Shown here: positions 28,344 to 38,590 of the stretch, one piece after another
Numbering within the stretch: the first letter of the stretch is position 1
How the letters are laid out: each line of letters starts with the position of its first letter
Source of the DNA: Alkalisalibacterium limincola
GTDB taxonomy: Bacteria > Pseudomonadota > Gammaproteobacteria > Xanthomonadales > Xanthomonadaceae
Length of the DNA: 64,000 nt
Direction: 5' to 3'
Assembly: GCF_008017755.1 (NCBI RefSeq)
Contig: NZ_VRTS01000002.1
Coordinates: forward strand, 186,001 to 250,000
The notes under the pieces: generated by a model
Told to the model about the DNA's origin: nothing
Seen by the model: the letters and a program-made list of their open reading frames with translations, nothing else
The model's database searches: none
Translations under genes and position numbers: made by a program

Positions 28344-29300
28344 ATGCCGCAGGACCCTTCCGTCACCCGCCGCCGCCTGGACGCCCGGTCGATGCCGCCC
28401 GTTCCCGAGGCCGCGGACATGCAGATCCGCGAGTTCCTCGAGCGCGCCTGGGCCGAGTCGGGCCTGGCGCGGCAAACGCTCGACAGCTATCGCCGCGACC
28501 TGGAGGGCCTGGCGCGCTGGCTGGGACCATCCTCGGACGGATTGTCAGGGGTCACGACGGGGACGCTGTTCGACTATCTCGCACGCCGCACCGGCCAGGG
28601 CTACTCCGCGCGCAGCAACGCGCGGCTGGTGTCGGCCCTGCGCGCCTTCTACGCCCAGCTGCTGCGCCTGGGCCACATCGCCAGCGACCCCTGCGTGGGG
28701 CTGACCCAGCCCAAGTTGCCGCGGTCGCTGCCCAAGGCGTTGTCGGAGAGCGAAGTCGAAGCGCTGCTGCGTGCCCCGGACGTCGGGACCGCGCAGGGCT
28801 TGCGCGACCGCGCGATGCTGGAGCTGATGTATGCCACCGGCCTGCGCGTGAGCGAGCTGGTCTCGATTCCGGCCACGGCGATCAACCTGCGCCAGGGCGT
28901 CCTGCGGGTCAGCGGCAAGGGGGGAAAGGAGCGCCTGGTGCCCTTGGGCGAGGAGGCGCAGCACTGGGTCGAGCGCTACCTGGCGCAGGCGCGCCAGCTG
29001 CTGGCCGGGGGCAAGCCGCGGCAGGCGCTGTTCCTGACCGCGCGCGGCGAGGCACCGAGCCGCCAGCAGTTCTGGCAGGTCGTGAAACGCTGCGCGGCCG
29101 GTGCCGGCATCGATCCCGGCCGGGTCAGCCCACACGGCTTGCGCCACAGCTTCGCCACGCACCTGCTCAACCACGGTGCCGACCTGCGCGCGCTGCAGAT
29201 GTTGCTGGGCCACAGCTCCCTGTCCACCACCCAGATCTACACGCTGGTGGCCCGCGAGGCGCTCAAGCGCATGCACGAGAAGCACCACCCGCGCGGCTGA
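28344..29300 (+). CDS. xerD: Tyrosine recombinase XerD
   Basis: Resolves chromosome dimers at dif with XerC and FtsK. 318 aa from ATG 28344; ATG 28392 or 28419 would be closer to the usual length of about 300. Core-binding domain with FLERAWAESGLARQTLDSYRRDLEGLARWL and SNARLVSALRAFYAQLLRLGHI. Catalytic residues all present: Arg in MYATGLRVSELV, Lys in VSGKGGKERLVPLG, His/Arg in SPHGLRHSFATHLL, His in LLGHSSLSTTQIYT with the nucleophile Tyr. XerD rather than XerC from the dsbC-side neighbourhood. Confidence 0.95.
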   Translation: MPQDPSVTRRRLDARSMPPVPEAADMQIREFLERAWAESGLARQTLDSYRRDLEGLARWLGPSSDGLSGVTTGTLFDYLARRTGQGYSARSNARLVSALRAFYAQLLRLGHIASDPCVGLTQPKLPRSLPKALSESEVEALLRAPDVGTAQGLRDRAMLELMYATGLRVSELVSIPATAINLRQGVLRVSGKGGKERLVPLGEEAQHWVERYLAQARQLLAGGKPRQALFLTARGEAPSRQQFWQVVKRCAAGAGIDPGRVSPHGLRHSFATHLLNHGADLRALQMLLGHSSLSTTQIYTLVAREALKRMHEKHHPRG

Positions 29301-29419
29301 GGCGCGCCTGGCGGGGCACCTCGACCGGGCGGGTTGGATCGGTGTGGCATCATCGGGAACCCTTGCGCGGGTCCCGGGTCACACCGCCCGCACACACCGT
29401 CCGAATCCGAGGAAACCCC

Positions 29420-30222
29420 ATGTTGCGCAGTTCGTTAGTCCTGTTGATGGCCGCCATTCCGTTGGCGCGTGTGCTTCCGAGACCAGCCAGGGAGCCGGCA
29501 GCGGCGTTGCAGCCCCGGCGGTGGTGACCGCCAGCGTGGCCAGCAGCCTGTCCTCGGCCGACGAGGCCCGCATCCGGCAGGCACTGGGCGAACTGGTGCC
29601 CAACGTGAGCATCGAGGAAATCAACGAGACCCGCCTCCCCGAGCTTTACGAAGTCTTCGTCGGTGGCCAGGTGCTCTACATCAGCCGCGACGGCAACACC
29701 CTGGTGCAGGGTGCGATGTACGACATCCCCAGCCGCACCGACCTGTCCGAGCGCAGCAAGGCGCGGCGTCGCGTGCCCCTGCTGGATTCGGTCGGACCCG
29801 AGGGCCGGATCATCTTCGGCGACGAGGATGCCGCCCACCGCGTCACCGTGTTCACCGACATCGACTGCGGCTACTGCCGGCGCATGCACGAGGAGATCGC
29901 CCAGTACAACGCGCTGGGCATTGCGGTCGAATACCTGTTCTTCCCGCGCGGTGGCCCGAACACGGAGGCCTGGGGCAAGTCGGTGTCGGTGTGGTGCGCC
30001 GATGACCAGCTCGACGCGATGACCCGCGCCAAGGCCGGGGAGGCCGTGCCCGAGCGCAGCTGCGAGAACCCGGTGGCCGACGACTACGAGCTGGGCCGCA
30101 AGGTCGGCGTGGAGGGCACCCCGGCGGTCTACAACACCGATGGCATCCAGGTCGGTGGTTACCTGCCGCCGCAGCAGATGCTGCAGCGCCTGGAAATGCT
30201 CAAGGCCAACAGCGGGTCCTGA
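29420..30222 (+). CDS. dsbC: Thiol:disulfide interchange protein DsbC (frameshifted)
   Basis: Periplasmic disulfide isomerase. ATG 29420 follows GAGGAAAC and starts a signal sequence ([15 protein letters not shown]). The mature part in another frame begins [11 protein letters not shown]; one G missing near 29466 joins them into about 267 aa and creates a possible lipobox LAAC, so the protein may be lipid-anchored. Dimerisation domain: [38 protein letters not shown]. Catalytic domain: [17 protein letters not shown] (CGYC active site), [11 protein letters not shown] and [21 protein letters not shown] with the cis-proline. Follows xerD, the conserved order. Confidence 0.93.
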
Positions 30223-30350
30223 TCGCAACGGACCCGCCGGGCAGCCTGCCCCCGGGTCCACGGCCTGCCTGCCAGCCCACGGGTGCAGGCACGGCCTGGG
30301 GCGATCGGCTATCATTTGCGCCCCGCCTGCCACCTCCAGATGTGCCGGAA
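30223..30350. other. dsbC-purL intergenic region with nested GC inverted repeat
   Basis: Holds an inverted repeat at 30231-30258 (GACCCG...CGGGTC enclosing GGGCAG...CTGCCC) that could fold as a hairpin after dsbC, but no T-run follows. The region should also contain the purL promoter, which I cannot pinpoint. Confidence 0.35.
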
Positions 30351-33300
30351 ATGATCGTCCTCGAGGGCCGTCCGGCCCTGTCCGCTTTTCGTCTCGAGCG
30401 CCTCCAGACCCGTCTGGGCGCGCACTTCCCCGGCTTGCGCATCGAGCAGGCGCGCCACGTGTTCCTGGTCGAACCCGTCACCGGCGCGTCGCCCGACCGG
30501 GATCGGCTGGCGCGCATCCTCGATGCGGTCGGCACCGACTCGCCCGCTGACGTGCCGGGAAGCGTGATCGTGCTGCCCCGCCTGGGCACCCACTCGCCCT
30601 GGGCCACCAAGGCCACCGAGATCGTGCAGGGCGCGGGCCTGGCGGTCCAGCGCGTCGAGCGCGGGCTGTGGTTCACGCTTTCCCCGGCCGGATCGACCGA
30701 CATCGAGGCGGTGGCCGCCTCCGGGCTGCTGCACGACCCGATGACCCAGTCCCTGGTGGCCCAGTTGTCGGCGGCTTCCGCGCTGTTCGAGGTGCCGCCG
30801 CGCGGCGACCTGCAGCGCATCGCGCTCGAGGCGCTCGATGCCGCCAATGCGCGCCTCGGCCTGGCACTGTCCGAAGAGGAACTGGGCTACCTGCGGGAGC
30901 AATACGGCGCACTGGGCCGCCAGCCCAGCGATGCCGAGCTGATGATGTTCGCGCAGGCGAATTCCGAGCATTGCCGGCACAAGATCTTCAATGCCGACTT
31001 CCGCATCGACGGCGAAGACCAGCCCCGGTCGCTGTTCAAGATGATCCGCAACACCCATGCGGTGACGCCGGAGTACACGCTGACCGCCTATGCCGACAAC
31101 GCAGCGGTCGTGGAAGGCTTCGCCGGACGCCGCTTCCGGCCCGGCAGCGACGGCGTCTACCGCGCCGAGGACCGCGTCGCGAGTGCGTTCGCGATCAAGG
31201 TCGAAACCCACAACCACCCGACCGCGATCTCGCCGTTTCCCGGCGCGGCCACCGGCTCGGGCGGCGAGATCCGCGACGAGGGCGCCACCGGGCGCGGCGG
31301 CAAGCCCAAGGCCGGATTGACCGGCTTTTCCGTCAGCCACCTGCGCATCCCGGGGCTGCACCAGCCCTGGGAGCACGCCCGCCCCCTGAACCCGCGGATG
31401 GCCTCGGCGCTGGAGATCATGGTCGAGGGTCCGATCGGTGCGGCGGCGTTCAACAACGAGTTCGGTCGCCCGGCGCTGGCGGGATACTTCCGCAGCTTCG
31501 AGCTGGCCACCGGCACGCCCGGCACGTGGCGGGGCTACGACAAGCCGATCATGCTGGCCGGCGGGCTGGGTGCGATCGACCGCATCCAGGTCGAGAAGCT
31601 CACGCTGTCGCCGGGTGACGCGGTGGTGGTGCTGGGCGGCCCGGCGATGCTGATCGGACTGGGCGGCGGTGCGGCGAGCTCCGTCGACGCCGGCCACAGC
31701 GATGCCGGGCTCGACTTCGCCTCGGTGCAGCGTGAAAACCCCGAGATGCAGCGGCGCTGCCAGGAAGTGATCGACCGCTGCGTCGGACTGGGGACGGACA
31801 ACCCCATCGTCACCGCGCACGACGTCGGCGCCGGTGGGCTGTCCAATGCCATTCCGGAACTGCTGCATGACTCCGGCGTCGGCGGCATCATCGACCTCGA
31901 CCGCGTGCCCAGCGACGACCCGTCGCTGTCGCCGATGCAGCTGTGGTGCAACGAGTCCCAGGAGCGTTACGTGCTGGGCGTGTCGCGCGCGCGCATCGCC
32001 GACTTCCAGGCGCTGTGCGAGCGTGAGCGTTGCCCGTTCGCCGTCGTCGGCCATGCCACCGGGGAAGAGCGCCTGGTCGTGGGCCACGGCGCGAACACCG
32101 AATCGGTCCAGGCCGGGGGCGACTGGGCCATCGACATCCCGATGGGCCTGCTGTTCGGCAGCGCGCCGAAGATGCTGCGCGACGTGTCCTCGCAGGCACC
32201 GGCGGCGTGGCCACGGCTCGACGCCGGGACGCTGGATCTGCGCGAGGCCGGCTTGCGGGTCCTCTCGCACCCCACCGTGGCGGCAAAGAACTTCCTGGTC
32301 ACGATCGGCGACCGCAGTGTCGGTGGGTTGTGCGCACGCGACCAGATGGTCGGCCCGTGGCAGCTGCCGCTGGCCGACTGTGCGATCACGCTGACCGATT
32401 TCGAGGGGGTGTCCGGCGAGGCGATGGCGATCGGCGAGCGCACGCCGCTGGCGCTGATCGACGCCGCGGCCTCGGCACGCATGGCCGTCGGCGAGGCGAT
32501 CACCAACCTGCTTGCCGCGCCGCTGGAGACGTTCGAGGAGATCAAGCTGTCGGCGAACTGGATGGCGGCCGCCGGACCCGACGAGGACGCTGCGCTGTAC
32601 GCCGCCGTCAAGGCGGTTGGCATGGAGCTTTGCCCGGCACTGGGCCTGAGCATCCCGGTGGGCAAGGACTCGCTGTCGATGCGCGCCCAGTGGCAGGCCG
32701 AGGAGGGCCCGCAGGCGGTCGTTTCGCCGGTGTCGCTGGTGGTGTCGGCGTTCTCGCGCGTCGCCGACGTGCGTCGCGAGCTGACCCCGGTGCTGCAGCG
32801 CGACGCCGGTGCGGGCGTGTGGCTGGTCGGCCTCGATGCCGGGGCCCGGCGCCTCGGGGGTTCGATCCTGGCCCAATGCAGCGAGGCCTTCGGAGGCGAT
32901 GCCCCGGACCTCGACGACCCGCAGGCGCTCAAGGCGCTGTTCGCGCTCGTGCGCGCGCCCGTGAGGCGGGGTTGCTGGTGGCGTACCACGACCGCAGCGA
33001 CGGTGGCGCGTTCGCCGCCCTGTGCGAGATGGCCTTCGCCGGCCACGTCGGACTGGACGTGACGATCGATGCAGGTGCCGACCTGGCCGCCACGCTGTTC
33101 AACGAAGAGCTTGGCGTCGTGGTGCAGGTGGCGGCGGGACGCGAAGACGAGTTCGAGGCGCTGGCCGGGCGACATGGCCTCGCGGACGCCTCGCAGCGCA
33201 TCGCCGAGGTACGCCGCGATGACGCGGTCCGCGTGTTGCACGGTGGGGCCGTGGCGGCCGGGTGGGGTTGGCAGGAGCTGTTCGATGCGTGGTGGTCTAC

Positions 33301-34213
33301 CACGCACGCCATCCAGCGCCTGCGCGACGAGCCCGGCAGTGCCGATGCCGAGCGCGACGCGGCGCGCAGCTTCGACGCCCCGGGCCTCGTGCCGACGCTG
33401 GGCTTCGATGCGGCCGAGGATGTCGCCGCGCCGTTCATCGGAACCGGGGCTCGCCCACGCGTGGCGGTACTGCGCGAACAGGGCGTCAATGGCCAGGTGG
33501 AAATGGCGGCCGCCTTCACACGTGCCGGGTTCGAGGCAGTCGACGTGCACATGTCCGACCTGGTCGCCGGCCGGGTTGCGCTCGACGCCTTCCAGGGCCT
33601 CGCCGCCTGCGGCGGGTTCAGTTACGGCGACGTGTTGGGCGCCGGTCGGGGCTGGGCCACGTCGATCCTCGAGCGCGAGGCGGTGCGGGCACAGTTCGCG
33701 GCCTTCTTCGAGCGCGAGGACAGCTTCAGCCTCGGCGTGTGCAACGGCTGCCAGATGCTCAGCCAGCTCAAGGCGCTGATCCCCGGTGCACAGCACTGGC
33801 CGCAGTTCCTTCGCAACCGTTCCGAACAGTACGAGGCCCGCCTGGCGATGCTCGAGATCCTCGACTCGCCGTCCCTGTTCTTCGACGGCATGGCCGGCTC
33901 CCGGATCCCGGTGGCCGTGGCGCATGGCGAGGGGCGCGCGAGCTTTGCCAGCGACGGCGACCGCAAGGCGGTCCTCGCCGCGGCGCGTTATGTCGACGGC
34001 CATGGCGCGGCGACCGAGGCGTATCCGGCGAATCCGAACGGATCCCCGGAGGGGCTCACGGCCTTCACCAGCAGCGATGGCCGCGCCACGATCCTGATGC
34101 CACACCCGGAGCGCGTGTTCCGCAGCGTCCAGATGAGCTGGCGGCCGGCGCCGTGGGGCGAGGATTCGCCGTGGATGCGGATGTTCCGCAACGCCAGGGC
34201 CGCAGTGGGCTGA
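30351..34213 (+). CDS. purL: Phosphoribosylformylglycinamidine synthase, large single-chain form (frameshifted)
   Basis: Converts FGAR to FGAM with glutamine and ATP in purine synthesis. About 1287 aa, the long proteobacterial form. ATG 30351 ([22 protein letters not shown]); a GTG at 30342 is possible. FGAM domains: [70 protein letters not shown]-terminal class I amidotransferase: [15 protein letters not shown] (nucleophile Cys) and LMPHPERVF. The frame breaks near 32953; restoring one C (CGC-CGC-GCC) gives [24 protein letters not shown] normally indispensable gene broken once in 3.9 kb suggests a sequence error. Confidence 0.95.
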
Positions 34214-34280
34214 ACCGAGGGGTGCACCGACTCGTGGGGCCGCGTGGTTTGCCGGGCCGCGAAATGCAACACTTCACGTT

Positions 34281-34289
34281 TGCTACAGT
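34281..34289 (+). promoter_or_regulatory. Possible extended -10 promoter of the xps operon
   Basis: TGCTACAGT, an extended -10 element (TG-N-TACAGT), 23 bases before the gspE GTG and after the purL stop. No good -35. Confidence 0.4.
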
Positions 34290-34311
34290 CCTCCCCCTGT
34301 GATCCGGGCTG

Positions 34312-36036
34312 GTGAAAACCGTGAAAGTTGCCGTCGAAGAACTCGCCCCTGCGGACGCGAACGAGCGCATCGCCGCCGAACTCGTGGCGCGTGGTCGCCT
34401 CAAGGAGGCCGACCTGGGGCGGGCGCGCAAGCTTCACGAGGAGTCCGGTGGCAACCTGCCGTCGCTGCTGGTGCGCCTGGGGCTGGTGTCGGAACGTGAT
34501 TTCGCCGAGGCCGCCTCGGTGGTGCTGCAGTTGCCGCTGGTCAGCGCGAAGGACCTTCCCGAGTCGGCCCCGACCGAGGTGCAGGTTTCGTTCAGGTTTT
34601 TGAAACAGCACCACGTGTGTCCGGTGGGCGAGGGCGAGGCCCACGTCGACCTGCTGATGGCCGATCCGCAGGACACCTATCCGATGGAGGCGGTGGGCCT
34701 GGCCACCGGGCGCGAGGTGCGGCCGATGATCGGCCTGCGCGCCGAGGTCGACGACCTGATCGAGCGCTACTACGGCCAGGGCCGCTCGGCGATGGGCACG
34801 ATCATCGAGAGCGTGGACTCCGAGGGCGGCGCCGACGAGGACGACGTCGAGCACCTGCGCGACCTGGCCTCCGAGGCCCCGGTCATCCGCCTGGTGAACC
34901 TGGTGATCCAGCGCGCGGTCGAGCTGCGCGCGTCGGACATCCACATCGAGCCGTTCGAGAACCGCCTCAAGGTGCGCTACCGCGTCGACGGCGTGCTCGA
35001 GGACGGCGAGAGCCCGCCGGCCAACCTGACCGCGGCGGTGATCAGCCGCATCAAGATCATGGCCAAGCTCAACATCGCCGAGCGCCGGCTGCCGCAGGAC
35101 GGACGCATCATGGTCCGGGTGCAGGGCAAGGAGCTCGACCTGCGCGTGAGCACCGTGCCGACCGCGCACGGCGAGTCGGTCGTGATGCGCCTGCTCGATC
35201 GCGAGTCGGTGGTGTTCGACTTCCAGACGCTGGGCTTCACCGACGAATTCCTGCCCAAGTTCATCGACGTGCTGGAGCGGCCCCACGGCATCCTGCTGGT
35301 CACCGGCCCCACCGGCTCGGGCAAGACCACGACGCTGTACACCGCGCTGTCGAAGATCAACACCGCCGACGTGAAGATCATCACCGTCGAGGATCCCATC
35401 GAGTACCAGATCGAGGGCATCAACCAGATCCAGGCCAAACCGCAGATCGGGCTGGACTTCGCCAATGCGCTGCGCGCGATCGTGCGCCAGGATCCCGACG
35501 TCATCATGATCGGCGAGATGCGCGACCTGGAAACCGCGCGCATCGCGATCCAGTCGGCCCTGACCGGCCACCTGGTGCTGTCGACGCTGCACACCAACAA
35601 CGCCGCCGGCGGCATCACCCGCCTGCTCGACATGGGCGTGGAGGACTACCTGCTGACCTCCACGGTCAACGGCATCCTGGCCCAGCGCCTGGTGCGCAAG
35701 CTCGAACCCACCCACGCCGAGCGCTACGAGGCGATGCCGGAGGTGGTCGAGGAATTCAACCTGCGGCGCTTCCAGCCGGAGGGGCCGATCCATCTGTATC
35801 GCCCGAAGCCGTCCGAACTCACGCCGACGGGCTATCTGGGACGAACCACGATCAACGAATTCCTGGTCATGACCGACCGCCTGCGGCGCCTGGTCATGCA
35901 GCGCGCGGGCATGGGCGAACTCGAGCAGGCCTCCCGCGACGAGGGCATGTTGACGATGTACGAGGACGGCATGCGCAAGGCGATCTCGGGCCTGACGACC
36001 ATCGAGGAAGTGCTGCGCGTGACCCAGGAGGCCTGA
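34312..36036 (+). CDS. gspE: Type II secretion ATPase GspE (XpsE)
   Basis: Cytoplasmic hexameric ATPase powering pseudopilus assembly. 574 aa from GTG 34312 (a second GTG at 34321 is possible). N1E domain (ANERIAAELVARGRLKEADLGRARKLHEE) contacts GspL; N2E has ASDIHIEPFENRLKVRYRVDG. Walker A GPTGSGKTTTLYTAL, Asp box ITVEDPIEYQIEGINQIQ, Walker B-like DPDVIMIGEMRD, His box LTGHLVLSTLHTNNA. The usual C-terminal Cys4 module is absent: the region LVRKLEPTHAERYEA ... LYRPKPSELTPTGYLGRTT has no cysteine. First gene of gspEFGHIJKLM-C-D. Confidence 0.97.
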   Translation: MKTVKVAVEELAPADANERIAAELVARGRLKEADLGRARKLHEESGGNLPSLLVRLGLVSERDFAEAASVVLQLPLVSAKDLPESAPTEVQVSFRFLKQHHVCPVGEGEAHVDLLMADPQDTYPMEAVGLATGREVRPMIGLRAEVDDLIERYYGQGRSAMGTIIESVDSEGGADEDDVEHLRDLASEAPVIRLVNLVIQRAVELRASDIHIEPFENRLKVRYRVDGVLEDGESPPANLTAAVISRIKIMAKLNIAERRLPQDGRIMVRVQGKELDLRVSTVPTAHGESVVMRLLDRESVVFDFQTLGFTDEFLPKFIDVLERPHGILLVTGPTGSGKTTTLYTALSKINTADVKIITVEDPIEYQIEGINQIQAKPQIGLDFANALRAIVRQDPDVIMIGEMRDLETARIAIQSALTGHLVLSTLHTNNAAGGITRLLDMGVEDYLLTSTVNGILAQRLVRKLEPTHAERYEAMPEVVEEFNLRRFQPEGPIHLYRPKPSELTPTGYLGRTTINEFLVMTDRLRRLVMQRAGMGELEQASRDEGMLTMYEDGMRKAISGLTTIEEVLRVTQEA

Positions 36037-36040
36037 GGCG

Positions 36041-37246
36041 GTGGCGATGTTCCGCTACAAGGCGCTCAGTGCCGCCGGCGAGCCGATCAACGGGCAGATG
36101 GAGGCCGGCACGCCCGACGAGGTGATCCTGAAGCTGCAGGAGGCCGGGCACCTGCCGATCGAGGCGCGCCCGGCCGACGAGGTCCAGGTCGGGGCCGGGC
36201 TGGGGCAGCTGCTCGCGCGTCGCGAACTCAACGACAAGCAGGTCCTGCAGTTCACCCAGCAGCTGGCCACGCTGCTCAACGCGGGCCAGCCGCTGGACCG
36301 GTCGCTGGGCATCCTCCTGGACCTGCCGGAGACCCCGCAGGCCCGGCGCCTGGTCGCCCGCGTCCGCGAGGGCGTGCGCGGCGGTGCCTCGCTGTCGGCG
36401 ACGCTGGAGCAGCAGCACGGCGTGTTCTCGCGCCTGTACGTGAACATGGTGCGTGCCGGCGAAGTCGGCGGAAACCTCAACGACACGCTGACCCGCCTCG
36501 CCGACTACCTCGAGCGCAGCCAGGGGCTCAAGAGCCGGGTCATCAACGCGCTGATCTATCCGGTGATCCTGGTGGTCATGATCACCGGCGCGATGCTGTT
36601 CCTGCTGGGCTACGTGGTGCCGCAGTTCGAGGACATGTACGCCGGACTCGGCGTAGACCTGCCGTGGTACACGCAGATCATCCTGGCCGTGGGTGGTGTC
36701 GTGCGCGACTGGTGGTGGCTGATCGTCGGTGGCATCGCCGGCGTGGTGTTCTACCTGAACAGACGCTTCCAGCAACCGGCCGCGCGCCTGCAGCTCGACA
36801 CCTGGCTGCTCAGGCTGCGCCTGGTGAGTCGACTGGAAATGGCTCGTTTCGCTCGCACCCTTGGAACGCTGCTGACCAATGGCGTGCCACTGTTGCAGTC
36901 GCTGTCGATTGCGCGCAACGTGCTGGGGAACCGCGTGCTTGCCGCCGCGGTCGAAACCGCCTCGGAGGAGGTGAAGACCGGAGGCGGCCTGGCACACGCC
37001 CTGTCCAAGCACCCCGGCTTTCCGCGCCTGGCCATACAGATGATCCAGGTGGGCGAGGAATCCGGGGAGCTCGACACGATGCTGCTGAAGGTCGCCCACA
37101 CCTTCGACACCGAAACCGGGCATGCGATCGACCGCATGCTCACCGCGCTGGTGCCGGTGCTGACCGTCGTGATGGCCATCCTGGTCGGCGCCGTGATCCT
37201 CGCCATCCTCACCCCGATCTACGATCTCACTTCCGCCATAGGTTGA
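36041..37246 (+). CDS. gspF: Type II secretion inner-membrane protein GspF (XpsF)
   Basis: Polytopic platform protein of the T2SS assembly machine. 401 aa. Two GspF repeats: FTQQLATLLNAGQPLDRSLGIL and FARTLGTLLTNGVPLLQSLSIA, each followed by MVRAGEVGGNLNDTLTRLADYLE or MIQVGEESGELDTMLLKVAHTFD. Three transmembrane helices (VILVVMITGAMLFLLGYVVP, WWLIVGGIAGVVFYLN, VLTVVMAILVGAVILAILTPI). GTG 36041 lies 4 bases after gspE; ATG 36047 two codons later is equally possible. Confidence 0.97.
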   Translation: MAMFRYKALSAAGEPINGQMEAGTPDEVILKLQEAGHLPIEARPADEVQVGAGLGQLLARRELNDKQVLQFTQQLATLLNAGQPLDRSLGILLDLPETPQARRLVARVREGVRGGASLSATLEQQHGVFSRLYVNMVRAGEVGGNLNDTLTRLADYLERSQGLKSRVINALIYPVILVVMITGAMLFLLGYVVPQFEDMYAGLGVDLPWYTQIILAVGGVVRDWWWLIVGGIAGVVFYLNRRFQQPAARLQLDTWLLRLRLVSRLEMARFARTLGTLLTNGVPLLQSLSIARNVLGNRVLAAAVETASEEVKTGGGLAHALSKHPGFPRLAIQMIQVGEESGELDTMLLKVAHTFDTETGHAIDRMLTALVPVLTVVMAILVGAVILAILTPIYDLTSAIG

Positions 37247-37250
37247 TTCC

Positions 37251-37673
37251 ATGCGATTCCAGGCAGCTCCCGGTTCCGCCCGTGCGAAGGGCATGAGCCT
37301 CATCGAAATCATCATCGTCATCGTCCTCATCGGCACCGTGCTGGTGGTCGTCGGGCAGCGCGTGTTCGGTTCGCAGGACCGCGCCAACGTGCGCCTGGCC
37401 GAGGTCCAGCTGCAGAACATCGGCAACAACATCGACCAGTTCCAGATGGACGTCGGCCGCCTGCCCAACGACCTCGACGAACTGCGCAACAATCCCGGCG
37501 AGGGCCGCTGGCTTGGCCCCTACGTGCGCGAGCAGGACCTGACCGACCCCTGGAACAACCCGATCCAGTTCCAGACGCCCGGCGAGACCGGTCGCTACGC
37601 GCTGATCAGCTACGGTGCCGACGGCCGCCCGGGTGGCGAAAGCGTCAACGCCGACATCCGTTTCGAGCCCTGA
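37251..37673 (+). CDS. gspG: Major pseudopilin GspG
   Basis: Main pseudopilus subunit. 140 aa with a prepilin leader cleaved before MSLIEIIIVIVLIG (cleavage after Gly14; Glu at mature position 5). C-terminal calcium-binding region DPWNNPIQFQTPG and YGADGRPGGESVNADI is typical of the major pseudopilin. Four bases after gspF. Confidence 0.97.
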   Translation: MRFQAAPGSARAKGMSLIEIIIVIVLIGTVLVVVGQRVFGSQDRANVRLAEVQLQNIGNNIDQFQMDVGRLPNDLDELRNNPGEGRWLGPYVREQDLTDPWNNPIQFQTPGETGRYALISYGADGRPGGESVNADIRFEP

Positions 37674-37697
37674 GCGGGCCGGAGGCCGGAGAATCCC

Positions 37698-38144
37698 ATG
37701 CGCCCGCGCGGCATGACCCTGATCGAGATGGTGGTCGTGGTCATGCTGGTCGCGGCGATGAGCGCCGCGCTGGCGGTGTCGATCGGCGGCGGTGGCGAGG
37801 GCCGCCAGCTGCGCGAGGCGGCACGCGAGTTGACCGCCCAGCTGCAGTACACCCGCGGCGTGGCAATGCTGCAGGGCGAGCCCCAGGTCTTCGAAGTGGA
37901 CGTGGACGCGCGCGCCTGGCGGGCACCCGGGAACCGCGCCGGGACATTGCCGCGCGGCCTTGAGGTCGCGGTGCTCAGCGCCCGGGGCGAGTCCACCGAT
38001 GCGGACACCGCAGGCATCCGGTTCTTTCCCGACGGCTCCTCGACCGGCGGGGTGGTGCGCCTGGGCAGCGGCGAGGCGCAGTGGCGTGTCGAAGTCGCCT
38101 GGCTCACCGGCAGCGTGACGCTGGGCCGTGGTGACCCGCCATGA
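37698..38144 (+). CDS. gspH: Minor pseudopilin GspH
   Basis: 148 aa. Short leader MRPRG then MTLIEMVVVVMLVAAMSAALAV (Glu5 present). The rest fits GspH: REAARELTAQLQYTRGVAMLQGEPQVFEVDVDARAW and IRFFPDGSSTGGVVRL. Overlaps gspI by 4 bases. Confidence 0.93.
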   Translation: MRPRGMTLIEMVVVVMLVAAMSAALAVSIGGGGEGRQLREAARELTAQLQYTRGVAMLQGEPQVFEVDVDARAWRAPGNRAGTLPRGLEVAVLSARGESTDADTAGIRFFPDGSSTGGVVRLGSGEAQWRVEVAWLTGSVTLGRGDPP

Positions 38145-38590
38145 AGACCGCGCGCGGCTTCAGCCTGATCGAGGTGCTGGTGGCCTTCGTGCTGCTGGCC
38201 GGGGGCGTGGGCCTGCTGATCGCCATCCTCGCCGGCGGCATGAACCAGGTGCGCTGGGCACAGGGCCAGAGCGAGGCGGTCCAGGTCGCACGCTCGGCAC
38301 TGGACACTATGGGCACCGTCGACCCGATCGAGCCGGGCCGCTTCACCGGCGAAGCCGTCGACGGGCGCTACCAGTGGGCGTTGCTGGTGGAACCCTACGC
38401 CGACCTCCCGGCAGGGGCCCCCGGTGCCTTCGACGACCTGCAGGCGGCCGTGCAGCCCGCGATGGTCTACCGGCTGGAGCTGGAGCTGCGCTGGGACGGC
38501 GGCGGGCCGCGGGAGCGCCTGCGGATGAGCACGTTGCGCAGCGTCAACGCGCCGTTGCAGCCCGATGACGCCGGGGACTGGCTGCCATGA
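38141..38590 (+). CDS. gspI: Minor pseudopilin GspI
   Basis: 149 aa. Leader MKTARG then FSLIEVLVAFVLLAGGVGLLI with Glu5. Longer than some GspI proteins; the C-terminal half (YQWALLVEPYADLP, MVYRLELELRWDGG) is a small beta domain. Overlaps gspH and gspJ by 4 bases each, implying translational coupling. Forms the pseudopilus tip with H, J and K. Confidence 0.9.
   Translation: MKTARGFSLIEVLVAFVLLAGGVGLLIAILAGGMNQVRWAQGQSEAVQVARSALDTMGTVDPIEPGRFTGEAVDGRYQWALLVEPYADLPAGAPGAFDDLQAAVQPAMVYRLELELRWDGGGPRERLRMSTLRSVNAPLQPDDAGDWLP

Noticed and set aside
30312-32876. 854-residue minus-strand open frame across purL
   Set aside because: Shadow of purL in high-GC DNA: low-complexity Arg/His/Gln/Ala composition, no domain; the plus strand encodes recognisable PurL.
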